64,000 bases of DNA from JBAXGW01 sp037139195 (GCA_037139195.1 JBAXGW010000001.1:62001-126000), one strand, 5' to 3'. Counted from the first letter of the stretch, positions 1 to 8,368 are shown. Notes: a model not told the origin generated them from the sequence alone. Numbers and translations: made by a program.

Positions 1-1
1 T

Positions 2-388
2 AAAAATATTCCGCTAATGATTCATACTGGAGGCAGGGCACTGAGTGATGCTGGCATTTTCTTTAATGTTTGTAAAAGTAATCCTGACATAAAGTTTGTA
101 TTATGCCATGGAAGACCAGCTGAAGAAGCTATAAAAGTAATGTTAAATTCCGAAAATGTATATGTTGATACCGCATTTATGGATGTTGAAGATATTAAAC
201 TTATGATATCCGAGGGCTTGCATCAACGAATTATATTTGGGTCTGATTTTCCAGCTAACCAGCATTTTCAGCCTGAAATCACAGATATAGATTGGTACAA
301 CGACCGAATTGATGAACTTGTCTCGCATTTTGGAAAAGAAATATTTGAAGTGTTTAATAATAATTATGAACATGTCTTTAAAATATAA
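2..388 (+). CDS. Amidohydrolase-family protein, C-terminal part (5' end outside window)
   Basis: The frame is open to the left edge of the window, and the residues before the first ATG (position 17) fit the family pattern 'IPLMIHTGG', so this is probably the C-terminal part of a longer gene. Visible features are the H-T-G of a metal-binding strand (IHTGG), a second strand with histidine (VLCHG) and the late 'FGSDFPAN' motif, whose Asp is the usual catalytic or metal ligand in amidohydrolase-2 or TatD-like TIM-barrel hydrolases. The substrate cannot be told. It ends three bases before the next lipoprotein gene, so the two are probably co-transcribed. Confidence 0.6.
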   Translation, partial: KNIPLMIHTGGRALSDAGIFFNVCKSNPDIKFVLCHGRPAEEAIKVMLNSENVYVDTAFMDVEDIKLMISEGLHQRIIFGSDFPANQHFQPEITDIDWYNDRIDELVSHFGKEIFEVFNNNYEHVFKI

Positions 389-391
389 ATT

Positions 392-1402
392 ATGAAAACA
401 ACAATACCTGTATTGATTGCATTCTTGCTATTTGCATGTGGAAACCCTAAAAACGATGGCAAGCTAACCTCCACAAATGCGGTTCAAGAAGATGAGAATA
501 CTGATGTAAATGCAAACGAACAAGCAAAACCAAATATAATAGTTGTTCCAAGCGACGAACTTTTGCAAAAATTTGGGATGCTAAAGCAAGAAAACGCACA
601 AGGTAAAACAATTTATATTCGAGATTTCAAAGGATATTTATTGAAAGACCCCAATGCGAAATTTATTATTTCAACCATTCAAGCTGCATTTATAAATGTG
701 GGGTTTCCACTAAATGATTTGGAACAAACTCTTAAATCAGTTGAAGATCAAGAAATTATTGATGATGCTGACAATATACAGAAAGATGTAAAAACAATGT
801 TGCTTTTAGCTGCTCGTCCAGATGTTATTGTCGAATTAAATTATGATTTAGTAACCGATAATCGCAGTAGAAATCTAAAGCGAAGCCTTACATATACAAT
901 ACGTTCAATTGATGCATTTTCAAATAAAGTTGTAGCAACAGTTCAAAAAACAGGCTTCAAGGATTCATTAGACATTACTGCTGATGGACTTATGAAGCAA
1001 GCTTTAATTGCTGACATGCCCAATTTTACAAAACAACTAAATTCATACTTCGCCGATATCATTCAAAAAGGACGCGAAATTACAGTTCGTGTTGGAATAG
1101 ATAAGGGGATTAAATTAAGTATGGATGATAATTGCCTTAATGCCAATAGTTATTCTGAATGGATAGTTGATTATGTAAAGAAAAACACTCTAAAAGGAGC
1201 TTATAAACTCGAACGGAATACTGAAACAGAATTATTCTTCCGGAATGTAAGAATTAAAACCATGAATGAAGACGGCACTCAATATAGTGCTTACGATTTC
1301 GCAAGAGAAATGAAAAAAGCTCTTGACAGCGGTTGCGGAATGAAATCGAAGAATAAAACACAAGGTTTGGGAGATGCTTATATCGTTATAAAAGGAATGT
1401 AA
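392..1402 (+). CDS. Predicted lipoprotein resembling the DUF6175 family
   Basis: This 336-residue protein begins with a short lipoprotein signal peptide whose lipobox ends at Cys16 (LLFACG), so it is probably anchored in the envelope. After a polar linker rich in Asn and Glu (residues 20-45) comes a folded domain beginning 'NIIVVPSDELL' and including 'RPDVIVELNYDL'. From memory this resembles the Bacteroidota DUF6175 family, whose function is unknown. It is the first of three consecutive lipoprotein-like genes separated by 11 bases each, which suggests an operon and perhaps a shared envelope complex. The family name is a recollection; the lipoprotein call is read directly from the sequence. 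Confidence 0.6.
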   Translation: MKTTIPVLIAFLLFACGNPKNDGKLTSTNAVQEDENTDVNANEQAKPNIIVVPSDELLQKFGMLKQENAQGKTIYIRDFKGYLLKDPNAKFIISTIQAAFINVGFPLNDLEQTLKSVEDQEIIDDADNIQKDVKTMLLLAARPDVIVELNYDLVTDNRSRNLKRSLTYTIRSIDAFSNKVVATVQKTGFKDSLDITADGLMKQALIADMPNFTKQLNSYFADIIQKGREITVRVGIDKGIKLSMDDNCLNANSYSEWIVDYVKKNTLKGAYKLERNTETELFFRNVRIKTMNEDGTQYSAYDFAREMKKALDSGCGMKSKNKTQGLGDAYIVIKGM

Positions 1403-1413
1403 ATTTAAACAAT

Positions 1414-2595
1414 ATGAAGAAAATATATAAATATATCTGCCTAATAGCAATTGTAAGTCTGCTATCTTGTAATAATTCGGAAAACAAAAAGGTGTTCAAT
1501 CCGCAAAAGGATTCTAGCTCATCTTCAGGTGATAATTCAGAACAAATAGCAAAAAAAAGAGCCGAATTTTTGGCATCACAAGCTACAACAATCCAACAAC
1601 AATTAATTCAATTTGATGGCAAAGTCAAGTTGACTGTTATGATTCCAAATGATCAAGGGTTTTCAGAATCTGAAATGAAGCAATTAGAGAGTAAGTTAAT
1701 ACAAATGTCTACAACTAATGGAATAGGTGGTTTAGGTGGAAATCCTCGTTTCATTATTGCTCCTATTGTTAATATTACAAAGAAAGATGTTACCAGTTCT
1801 GCTCCTGCAAAATATTCAATAAAATTTGATGTAATGATTTATGTTGCTGATATATTAACTGGAAATGTCTATGGTTCTTATAATATGAAATTCTCAAGCG
1901 TTGAATCATCTCAAGCTAGAGCGTTTACATCAGGATTTGATGCGTTAAATACTAGTGATGCAGGATTGCAAACATTCTTAAAATCATCACAAGAAAAAAT
2001 CATCAAATACTACAACGACAACGGAGACAAAATAATTGCTGAAGCTAATTCATTATCTTCGCAAATGAAATATGCAGAAGCAATCACGCTTCTTGAATCA
2101 ATCCCAATGGAAGCAGATATTCCGTTTAATAAAGCCGCTAAAATTACACCACTAATATTTCAGAAATATCTTGACAATGAATGCGAAAACACCATTGCAA
2201 TGATGAAAGCATCGTTTGGGACATATAATGAACAAAGTGCCGCTGGATTTAATGCAGAAGCAATGGGATATTACAAGCTTATTCCTAGTGGTGGAAAATG
2301 TGCAAAAGAAGCGAATCAAATTTATAATAGCTATAAAAAAGGTTTAAAACCACAGGCAATAAAAGATTGGGAAAAAGCTGAAAAAGAATGGAAGTTTAAA
2401 TTATCACAGCAAACATCAGATAATCAATTCAGAACACTTCAAGAAGAGTTAAAAGCGAAAGTTTCAATTGAAGGTCAAAAAAAACTGCTTGAAAAATACA
2501 AACAAGATTTGGCTTATGAAAAACTACCATGGTTAAGAAAACTTATCCATGTAGGAAATAAAGACCCGTTTGATAGTTATGATCCTGAAAAATAA
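1414..2595 (+). CDS. Predicted lipoprotein of unknown function
   Basis: This 393-residue protein has a lipoprotein signal peptide with the lipid-modified cysteine at residue 19 (LLSC), then a Ser-rich linker. The middle (about residues 60-180) alternates strands and helices ('VKLTVMIPND', 'PRFIIAPIVNITKK', 'YSIKFDVMIYVADI') like a small periplasmic sensor or curli-CsgG-like fold. The last 170 residues are helical and charged, with possible tetratricopeptide character ('YAEAITLLESIPM'). The gene lies between two other lipoprotein genes with short gaps, so the three are likely made together. I recognise no named family, and the function is not known. Confidence 0.6.
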   Translation: MKKIYKYICLIAIVSLLSCNNSENKKVFNPQKDSSSSSGDNSEQIAKKRAEFLASQATTIQQQLIQFDGKVKLTVMIPNDQGFSESEMKQLESKLIQMSTTNGIGGLGGNPRFIIAPIVNITKKDVTSSAPAKYSIKFDVMIYVADILTGNVYGSYNMKFSSVESSQARAFTSGFDALNTSDAGLQTFLKSSQEKIIKYYNDNGDKIIAEANSLSSQMKYAEAITLLESIPMEADIPFNKAAKITPLIFQKYLDNECENTIAMMKASFGTYNEQSAAGFNAEAMGYYKLIPSGGKCAKEANQIYNSYKKGLKPQAIKDWEKAEKEWKFKLSQQTSDNQFRTLQEELKAKVSIEGQKKLLEKYKQDLAYEKLPWLRKLIHVGNKDPFDSYDPEK

Positions 2596-2606
2596 TTTGT
2601 AATACG

Positions 2607-3431
2607 ATGAAAGAAATAATTATTATTTTAATAGTTTGTGGTTTAATTTTTGGAATTTTCAAGTCCTGCAAATCAAGCGACAAAGAAAAGGATGAAAAAG
2701 AGGCAAACGAATGTGTAAAAGAAAAGTCAGAAAATGAAAAGTATAAATCAATTGAAGAAGCTATTGCAAGCTATGACTTTGTAGTAGCTCGCAAATACCT
2801 TAATTGCTATAAAAACGCAGGATATGACAACAATGGAGATTATGACAATAGATATTCTGGTCGCAAAATCAAAGATGATTCATATTATCTTGAATACAAA
2901 AATTCTAATCCATATTTGGTAAATCAAGAAAAAATTACGCAAGCAGAATTTGCATATTTAATACAGAATGGCGAAACTGTTAGGGCTAAATCCGTTGCGA
3001 AAGAAAATGACATGATGGAGCTATATATAGATGCTATTCCTGACATTGTAAACAAATTGATAGAGAAAAAAGATTATGATAATATTTTCAATATTATTAC
3101 TACTTGGACATTTAAATACACTTTCTCGGAAAATAGACCACCATTTTATGAATATGATAAACGATATAGTAGTAATGACGCACAGGCCAACACGTTTTAC
3201 AATGAAGAGGTACAGCTATACAATAACTTAATAGATAATATATTGAAAAGTGCGATTATAAATAATGATGATATTTCTGCAAAAAAATGCTTATCATTAT
3301 ATGCTCCAATTGCCGTATTAGATCCGAAGACTAAAAACGAAGATTCGTTTAATCAGAAATCAATTCTGCAAAATCCTGCCCGAGATGCAGCTATAAGAAA
3401 GATTACAGAATCAGGAATGAAGATAAATTAA
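2607..3431 (+). CDS. Membrane-anchored or lipoprotein-like protein of unknown function
   Basis: This 274-residue protein starts with a hydrophobic segment (residues 3-18) followed by 'FKSC', with Cys21 a possible, non-classical lipidation site. A very charged Lys/Glu linker follows. The rest is a mainly helical domain rich in Asp, Asn, Lys and Tyr with no motif I know. Eleven bases separate it from the preceding lipoprotein gene, so it is probably the third member of that operon. It could equally be an inner-membrane protein with one N-terminal anchor. Function unknown. Confidence 0.5.
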   Translation: MKEIIIILIVCGLIFGIFKSCKSSDKEKDEKEANECVKEKSENEKYKSIEEAIASYDFVVARKYLNCYKNAGYDNNGDYDNRYSGRKIKDDSYYLEYKNSNPYLVNQEKITQAEFAYLIQNGETVRAKSVAKENDMMELYIDAIPDIVNKLIEKKDYDNIFNIITTWTFKYTFSENRPPFYEYDKRYSSNDAQANTFYNEEVQLYNNLIDNILKSAIINNDDISAKKCLSLYAPIAVLDPKTKNEDSFNQKSILQNPARDAAIRKITESGMKIN

Positions 3432-3441
3432 AACTTAAACA

Positions 3442-3549
3442 ATGGGTTGTCTTGCTAATTTATTTAGACTTTTAATATACACATTACTAATAATAACAGG
3501 CTTAATGATTGTTATCTATTTATTTAGTTTGGCTATAAATTTATTCTAA
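3442..3549 (+). CDS. Small hydrophobic single-span peptide (35 aa)
   Basis: A short frame begins ATG-GGT-TGT ten bases after the previous stop and ends ten bases before the next ATG. Its predicted product starts MGCLANLF and is then almost entirely hydrophobic (Leu, Ile, Val, Tyr, Thr, Phe), giving one membrane span. The tight fit between neighbours and the clean membrane composition favour a real small membrane protein, but there is no homology evidence. It may be a lipoprotein-like or toxin-like peptide, and chance is also possible at this length in AT-rich DNA. Confidence 0.4.
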   Translation: MGCLANLFRLLIYTLLIITGLMIVIYLFSLAINLF

Positions 3550-3559
3550 TAAAAATCAA

Positions 3560-3991
3560 ATGTCATATATAACCGAATTGCGCAATAAATACCAAAATGA
3601 CGAATTAACATCAAGTGAAGGCGACAGAGAATTGCGATACCATGCTTTTTCTCCATTATTTAAAAACCTATACGAAAACAAGCTAATTTATCGCGAAACA
3701 CGTTATCATCGAGCTATTGTTAAACTAGAAAATATAGAAATAACAACAGAACATTTTTCGGCAAGAGCAATCCCTTATTTAACAATTGAAGACCCTAGGC
3801 GTGAAGAATTTAAGCGTTTTCCAGAAAACGGATGGAATTTCTATGCTACATGGGAATCTATTCATCTTCGCAGAAATGCATTAAATACTTATTCGTGCTG
3901 GACAATTTGGGTTGAACCAGAATTTGTTGAAAAAATAGAAAGGTTATTACTTGATAAGGATTTTGAGAATGCATGGCGCTTAATAGTATAG
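3560..3991 (+). CDS. Hypothetical protein, 143 aa
   Basis: A soluble, charged 143-residue protein with no signal peptide or membrane segment. It is rich in aromatic residues toward the end (a run including GWNFYATWES and SCWTIWVEP). I do not recognise a family. It begins ten bases after the small membrane ORF and is followed, 54 bases on, by another unknown gene. Small orphan genes packed in one direction next to a tRNA-type attachment remnant are common in integrated elements, but that only hints at an accessory role. Confidence 0.5.
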   Translation: MSYITELRNKYQNDELTSSEGDRELRYHAFSPLFKNLYENKLIYRETRYHRAIVKLENIEITTEHFSARAIPYLTIEDPRREEFKRFPENGWNFYATWESIHLRRNALNTYSCWTIWVEPEFVEKIERLLLDKDFENAWRLIV

Positions 3992-4045
3992 ACTTTTATG
4001 AAGCAAAATTGTCATTATTTATTTTAGAAACTAAAACTAAAAACA

Positions 4046-4777
4046 ATGTGGACATCAACCAACTTTAGAAAAGAAGAACAATTATTCGACTTTAGCGGAG
4101 CAGAACAAGGCATTGGCTACTTAGATTCGTTATTCATTGATGATATTGAGTTTATCAATATGATTGACCGCATAGGCTGGTTCGAAGAAGGACAAACCTT
4201 TGGCGCTCTCACCTGCACTGGTTGTGGAGAAGCGATTTGTTCTACAGGAGATATTGTAGCAATAAGAAATCTTGGTGATTATATTTTTTTCATTCCTGCA
4301 TTTGAAAAAATTAATGCAGATAATCTCGAAGATATGACTCCTCCTGATTACTTGGAAACAAAAGGGGCATATTGGTTGAAAAACGAAGACTTTGATGTTT
4401 TTAGAAAGCTAGTTCCTTCGATAGATGAATTGGGCGAAATTAGACAGCTATCTAAAATAGAATTGATAAAACTTTACAAATGGGATACTCCAAACAGAAT
4501 GTTTGGTAAATACCCCGACTTTGAACCATTGAAAACAAATGATATAGTTTCTGTATCTCAATTTGATATAGAAACCGTGGTTGGCATTATTGAACAAAAA
4601 CTCCAAGCACTCGAACAAGCTAATAGTTCTGAAATAGCTTTGCTAAGCGACAATACTGAAGTAATATCTATATTTTTAAACAAAGACAAATCTACTGAAT
4701 GGAAAGCGTTATGCAAGATTGATGGGAGTTTAGAACTTGTGTTGGGTGGGGTATTTCTGATAAAAACAATTAACTAA
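4046..4777 (+). CDS. Hypothetical protein, 243 aa
   Basis: A soluble 243-residue acidic protein without signal peptide. The N-terminal half has the clustered cysteines of 'ALTCTGCGEAICSTGD' (about residues 53-68), which could bind a metal or be structural, and several short hydrophobic strands (YIFFIPAF). The C-terminal part is helical and ends in a strand-rich tail (LELVLGGVFLIKT). No family recognised. It sits in a same-strand run of unknown genes (3442-5665), possibly an accessory operon. Its general look, a small acidic cytosolic protein, resembles immunity proteins, but nothing in the sequence proves that. Confidence 0.5.
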   Translation: MWTSTNFRKEEQLFDFSGAEQGIGYLDSLFIDDIEFINMIDRIGWFEEGQTFGALTCTGCGEAICSTGDIVAIRNLGDYIFFIPAFEKINADNLEDMTPPDYLETKGAYWLKNEDFDVFRKLVPSIDELGEIRQLSKIELIKLYKWDTPNRMFGKYPDFEPLKTNDIVSVSQFDIETVVGIIEQKLQALEQANSSEIALLSDNTEVISIFLNKDKSTEWKALCKIDGSLELVLGGVFLIKTIN

Positions 4778-4788
4778 AAAATGAGAAA

Positions 4789-5136
4789 ATGAAAAAATAT
4801 TATTTAGTAAACTTTATTGTTTTTTGGGTTGCATGTTGCCTACATACAATAACCAATATTTCTAATTACAAAGGATGGATTTATTATTATTCTTTAAGCA
4901 TTTCAATAATTGGTATTATAATTATTCCTATAAAAGCCTTTAAATTAGATGAAAAAATAAATATATTTCAAACTAAAATAGGAAAATACACAATTAAACA
5001 TTTATCTTTTATTGGAATAACATTATGCATATTATTATGGATTCCATTTTTGATATTATTTTGGAAATTGGCTGCAATTATGATTTCAACAAGCGTTACA
5101 ATCAGCTTACTAATATCGGCATTAAAAAACAAATGA
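4789..5136 (+). CDS. Small integral membrane protein, three or four spans
   Basis: This 115-residue protein consists mostly of hydrophobic helices: about residues 5-24, 31-50, 70-90 and 90-110, joined by short basic loops. The basic loop 'KAFKLDEKINIF' lies between the second and third helices. It starts 11 bases after the preceding unknown gene, so the two are likely translated from one message. There is no catalytic or transport motif, and the role is unknown. Confidence 0.5.
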   Translation: MKKYYLVNFIVFWVACCLHTITNISNYKGWIYYYSLSISIIGIIIIPIKAFKLDEKINIFQTKIGKYTIKHLSFIGITLCILLWIPFLILFWKLAAIMISTSVTISLLISALKNK

Positions 5137-5155
5137 CAACTTCTAATTCCTAGAA

Positions 5156-5665
5156 ATGCAAATAATTATAGCTCTAATAAACAGACAAAACATCAATAAT
5201 AAATCTGACTTTAAAGTTCGTCAAGAGGTTATTTCTTCAAGATGTGCTATGGTTAGAGATTACTTCAAAAAGAAGCAAATAGCTAATGTAACAGTTCTAG
5301 AGGCATATAGTTTTGAGGAAATTAATGAACTAGTAAAACCTAACAACGAAAAAACAATCATTTTTTCAAATTTTCCACCAAATAGCACATATGGTAACAA
5401 ACATTTTTTTGATAAAGAAGGAAAACAATATATTTGGGCTGATAGTTACGTAAAGACTGCCGAAAACTACCAATTCATTATGGGATTAAAACCAAATATA
5501 GACTTGAATATTATCACTGGAGCAAGAGAATATGTATTAACAGATGAAAAATTACGAGAATATTTTTCAGGCAAAAATATCACTATTAAAAGAATCCTAT
5601 TTAGCTCTTATGAAAGCGAAATAAAATCTTATATAAAAGATATTCTTGATTCAGATTTTTCGTAA
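5156..5665 (+). CDS. Hypothetical protein, 169 aa, alpha/beta fold
   Basis: A soluble 169-residue protein with a regular alternation of hydrophobic strands and helices (MQIIIALINRQ, NVTVLEAYSF, KTIIFSNFPP, LNIITGAREY, IKRILFSSYE) that suggests a Rossmann- or flavodoxin-like alpha/beta sandwich. There is no glycine-rich nucleotide loop at the usual place. It is the last gene before the repeat-rich, non-coding stretch and the tRNA remnant, so it may be the outermost gene of an integrated element. Function unknown. Confidence 0.5.
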   Translation: MQIIIALINRQNINNKSDFKVRQEVISSRCAMVRDYFKKKQIANVTVLEAYSFEEINELVKPNNEKTIIFSNFPPNSTYGNKHFFDKEGKQYIWADSYVKTAENYQFIMGLKPNIDLNIITGAREYVLTDEKLREYFSGKNITIKRILFSSYESEIKSYIKDILDSDFS

Positions 5666-5706
5666 AACAGAGCAAGCTAAAATATAAAAAAACAATTTAA
5701 TAAGTT

Positions 5707-5853
5707 GTATTCGATTGTATTCGCATCCTCCTATCATACTAGGTTTCAACCATGTGTTTATTCACTATATCATTGTAAAACTAAGTTATGTTAGTCATTC
5801 TATTACGTGTATTCGATTGTATTCGTTAAAGAGCTAATGTATACAATAGAATA
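5707..5853. repeat. 17-base word repeated: two direct copies and one inverted copy
   Basis: The word gtattcgattgtattcg occurs exactly at 5707-5723 and 5809-5825. An imperfect inverted copy (atacaatagaatac) lies at about 5840-5853. The word is itself an internal repeat (gtattcg twice). Such spaced copies could be binding sites for an integrase, excisionase or replication initiator. Confidence 0.7.
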
Positions 5854-5886
5854 CAAGTATACCTAGTAATGGAATTCAACATAAGT

Positions 5887-6194
5887 CAAGTGAAGCCAGG
5901 TGCATAAACAAAGTGCATTTACAATATATTTTCGACTATATTGGTTGTTTTTCGAAAACACAAACTACTGAAAACCTTAGTATTGTGCATTTTGCAATTT
6001 ACGGATAACCCCTTGACAGGGCAAACATCTATGAATCAACCACATAACAAAAGCACATGGATACCAAGCACATAATAGTAAATAAAAGAAATTTTCCGGA
6101 ATCAAGTGCGCATATTAAGTGCGCTTTTATATTTTCATCAAAAGTAATTTTTCATCGATTTTCAAGTGCAGTCAGGTGCATTAATAAAGTGCAT
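5887..6194. repeat. 32-base imperfect direct repeat with AAGTGC words
   Basis: Two 32-base copies, 5887-5918 and 6163-6194, match at 28 of 32 positions by eye. Each contains CAAGTG, CAGGTGCAT and AAAGTGCAT in the same order and spacing. Between them, 6104-6124 has two further AAGTGCGC words in tandem. The regular spacing suggests protein-binding sites rather than coding sequence. Confidence 0.7.
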
Positions 6195-6290
6195 AATGAT
6201 GTACTTTAGTCGTCAATAATGCAAAAAGCAAAAACACAAAAGCTTGAATATCTTGATTATGTGCATATTACAAAACAAACACAGAGCCTC

Positions 6291-6330
6291 GACAAGGTAG
6301 AAGTCACTGGTTCGAGCCCAGTACGACCCA
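6291..6330 (+). other. 3' fragment of a valine-type tRNA, probable attachment-site core
   Basis: A perfect T-arm is present: the five-base stem actgg (6306-6310), loop ttcgagc, and stem ccagt (6318-6322). An acceptor strand acgaccc and discriminator A (6330) follow, then a T-rich tract. Upstream, 'gacaagg' fits the anticodon loop of a tRNA-Val(GAC), but base pairs of the anticodon stem are broken, and no D-arm or 5' acceptor strand (gggtcgt) is found. It therefore cannot be a working tRNA. Integrases commonly leave exactly such a 3' tRNA fragment at one end of an element. Its polarity places the element on the left and the ancestral chromosome on the right. Confidence 0.65.
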
Positions 6331-6409
6331 CTTTTTATTACTATGTTTCTATTTTTGTTAATAAAAACTAAAATTAACAAGCCCTCCTATTTTCATTATT
6401 AAAACAAAA

Positions 6410-7165
6410 CTACTGATTTAACCATTCTCTAAAATCAACTGAACGACTAATACTTACAACAACTTCCTCTGAAAAAGACGGATTTAATTGTATTGTAATT
6501 CGACTTTTTGTGGCGGCATAGATATTTTTAATTGAATCAATATTTGCTATCAATTTTCTATTAAGTCGAAAAAACTGCTTAGGATCAATAATTTCTTCAA
6601 GTTTATCGAGCGTAAAATCAATTGAATATTGAATATTTTCATTAGTTATAAGGAAAACCGATTTTTCGGTTGTATAAAAATAAGCAATATCTTTTGTTGG
6701 AATACTTTTAATTTTTTGCCCAGCAAATACCACAAATCTCTTTTGATATTCCGGCGTATTTTTTAAGGAATTTATCAATGCAACATAGTCAATATCAGGT
6801 ATTTTCCTTTCAAGTGTTCTTTCATTAAATTTTTGCAAACTACTTGCCAATTCAATTTTATCAATTGGCTTTAACAAATAATCGATGCTATTCAATTTAA
6901 AAGCTTTTATTGCATACTGATCATAAGCAGTTGTAAATATTATAGGCGTAGACACCTTTATTTGATTAAAAATTTCAAAAGACAATCCATCCGAAAGTTG
7001 AATATCTAAAAAAATCAAATCAACTGCATTTTCCGACAACCATTTTACAGACTCTCTAACTGAGCCTAACTTCTCGACCACAACCAAATTGGAATCCAAC
7101 GACTGGATATGTTTTTCGAGATTAATGGCTGCCAACTTTTCGTCTTCTACAATTAAAACTTTCAT
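6410..7165 (-). CDS. LytTR-family response regulator
   Basis: A 251-residue two-domain regulator. Residues 1-120 are a receiver domain with the acidic pair (Glu7, Asp8), the phospho-acceptor Asp54 in 'FLDIQLSDG' and the conserved lysine in 'YLLKPIDK'. Residues 150-251 form a LytTR DNA-binding domain ('FFRLNRKLIANIDSI'). It is expected to be phosphorylated by the sensor gene just upstream (78-base gap) and to bind direct repeats in promoters. The nearby TonB receptor, reductase or ABC exporter genes are possible targets, but this is inference. Confidence 0.9.
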   Translation of the reverse strand: MKVLIVEDEKLAAINLEKHIQSLDSNLVVVEKLGSVRESVKWLSENAVDLIFLDIQLSDGLSFEIFNQIKVSTPIIFTTAYDQYAIKAFKLNSIDYLLKPIDKIELASSLQKFNERTLERKIPDIDYVALINSLKNTPEYQKRFVVFAGQKIKSIPTKDIAYFYTTEKSVFLITNENIQYSIDFTLDKLEEIIDPKQFFRLNRKLIANIDSIKNIYAATKSRITIQLNPSFSEEVVVSISRSVDFREWLNQ

Positions 7166-7243
7166 GTCAAATATTATTAATCAATTTTGAATTGAAATTT
7201 ATCAAAAACACAATTTATAGACAAATACTTTTATTTTACAATC

Positions 7244-8278
7244 CTATTCTTCATCTTTTAAAAGTGGAATTTTTGCATAATAATTTCCATTTTCTGAATA
7301 GAACTCAGGATGCTTATCTGAAAAATGAGCATATCGTTCTTTAAGATTATTCAGACCGATCCCAGTTGAATAAATATCAACATTTTTTATTTTAAGTGAA
7401 TTCATAACAAACAAGAAATCATTTTCAGTGTATATGAATATTTTCAGCGGAAACTGGTCTGAAATTTCATTGTGTTTCACTGCATTTTCAATTAATAATT
7501 GCAAAGTTAATGGTGGAATATATCGTGAATTCAAATCTTCATCAATCATTATTTCAAAAATTAAATTTTCTCCATATCTAATTTTTTGCAGAAAATTAAA
7601 TGACTTAATAAACTCTAATTCAACCCGAAGTTCAACCAATGACTTGTCCTTCACTTCCAAAACATAACGATATATTTTTGAAAATTTATTTACAAACTCC
7701 ACCGCTTTATCTGGCGAAATATTTATTAGTGAAGACAATGTGTTAAGCGAATTGAATAAAAAGTGAGGATTTATCTGATTTTTCAGGGCTGAAAACTGCG
7801 ATTCAATATTTTCTCTTTTAAGGCGTTCGGTTTCAACAATTGCACTTTTCCATTGGTTTACTACATAAATTGATTCATCAATGCTTCCAATTATCAAGCA
7901 CATCAATATTGCTAGAACAATATTATCGAATAAATTCATTTCAAATCCACAAGGCACATAATCGTTAAAAAGATATAAATACAATTCGAAGTTAATAGCG
8001 GTTAAAACTGACGAAATAATAGTCATTAAGCCAAATTCTATAAGAATTCTTTTTATCAAATTTTTCTGCCATGGAAATTTATTCTGTAGAAAATCTGTGA
8101 CAATTGATGTAAAATAAAAAATACTAAATGTCTCAAGAAATGAGTAAGTTACACCGCCAACAATATATACCAAATTAATTTCCTGATTATGAAAATATAG
8201 GCGTAAATTGAAAAACAAAGGCAATGCCAACGCAACAATGGTACTTACTATATAAATATGACGTTCTGGTCTTTTCAT
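7244..8278 (-). CDS. LytS-like membrane sensor histidine kinase
   Basis: A 344-residue kinase. The N-terminal 140 residues contain about four membrane helices with little periplasmic sequence, so the signal is probably sensed in or at the membrane. The His_kinase (PF06580-type) motif 'NQINPHFLFNSLNTL' puts the phosphorylated histidine at residue 172. A shortened ATPase domain follows with the N-box 'LLIENAVKHN'. The response regulator gene follows on the same strand, forming a typical LytS/LytR pair. The stimulus is unknown. Confidence 0.9.
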   Translation of the reverse strand: MKRPERHIYIVSTIVALALPLFFNLRLYFHNQEINLVYIVGGVTYSFLETFSIFYFTSIVTDFLQNKFPWQKNLIKRILIEFGLMTIISSVLTAINFELYLYLFNDYVPCGFEMNLFDNIVLAILMCLIIGSIDESIYVVNQWKSAIVETERLKRENIESQFSALKNQINPHFLFNSLNTLSSLINISPDKAVEFVNKFSKIYRYVLEVKDKSLVELRVELEFIKSFNFLQKIRYGENLIFEIMIDEDLNSRYIPPLTLQLLIENAVKHNEISDQFPLKIFIYTENDFLFVMNSLKIKNVDIYSTGIGLNNLKERYAHFSDKHPEFYSENGNYYAKIPLLKDEE

Positions 8279-8298
8279 TTCGTATTTTTTATTCTAAA

Positions 8299-8330
8299 CA
8301 AAATTAAAAAATAAATCATCAAACTACAAG
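8299..8330 (-). promoter_or_regulatory. Bacteroidota-type promoter for the sensor kinase gene
   Basis: Reading the minus strand upstream of 8278, TAATTTTG (8299-8306) matches the -7 consensus TAnnTTTG. A TTG word (CTTG, 8327-8330) lies 20 bases further upstream as a -33 element. The leader to the start codon would be about 20 bases. The match is by eye only. Confidence 0.45.
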
Positions 8331-8368
8331 AAAATGATGTATTTCATTAATATTCAAACTATTATAAT

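Larger units (their letters stand above)
5666..6290. other. Non-coding, repeat-rich end of a possible integrated element
   Basis: No convincing gene is present. The stretch carries two families of short repeats, detailed as separate entries: a 17-base word in two direct copies plus one inverted imperfect copy, and a 32-base direct repeat built from AAGTGC words with related words between its copies. It lies immediately left of a tRNA 3' fragment. Clusters of short direct repeats beside a tRNA-derived core are typical of the arm-binding sites of tyrosine recombinases, so I read this as the inner end of an attachment region. No integrase gene is visible in this window. Confidence 0.45.

Noticed and set aside
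5707..5853. CRISPR array
   Set aside because: The repeat copies are too few, too irregularly spaced and include an inverted copy; there are no cas genes.
6281..6330. Complete tRNA-Val gene
   Set aside because: Only the anticodon loop and the 3' half are recognisable; the D-arm and 5' acceptor strand are absent and the anticodon stem is mismatched, so it was recorded as a fragment.
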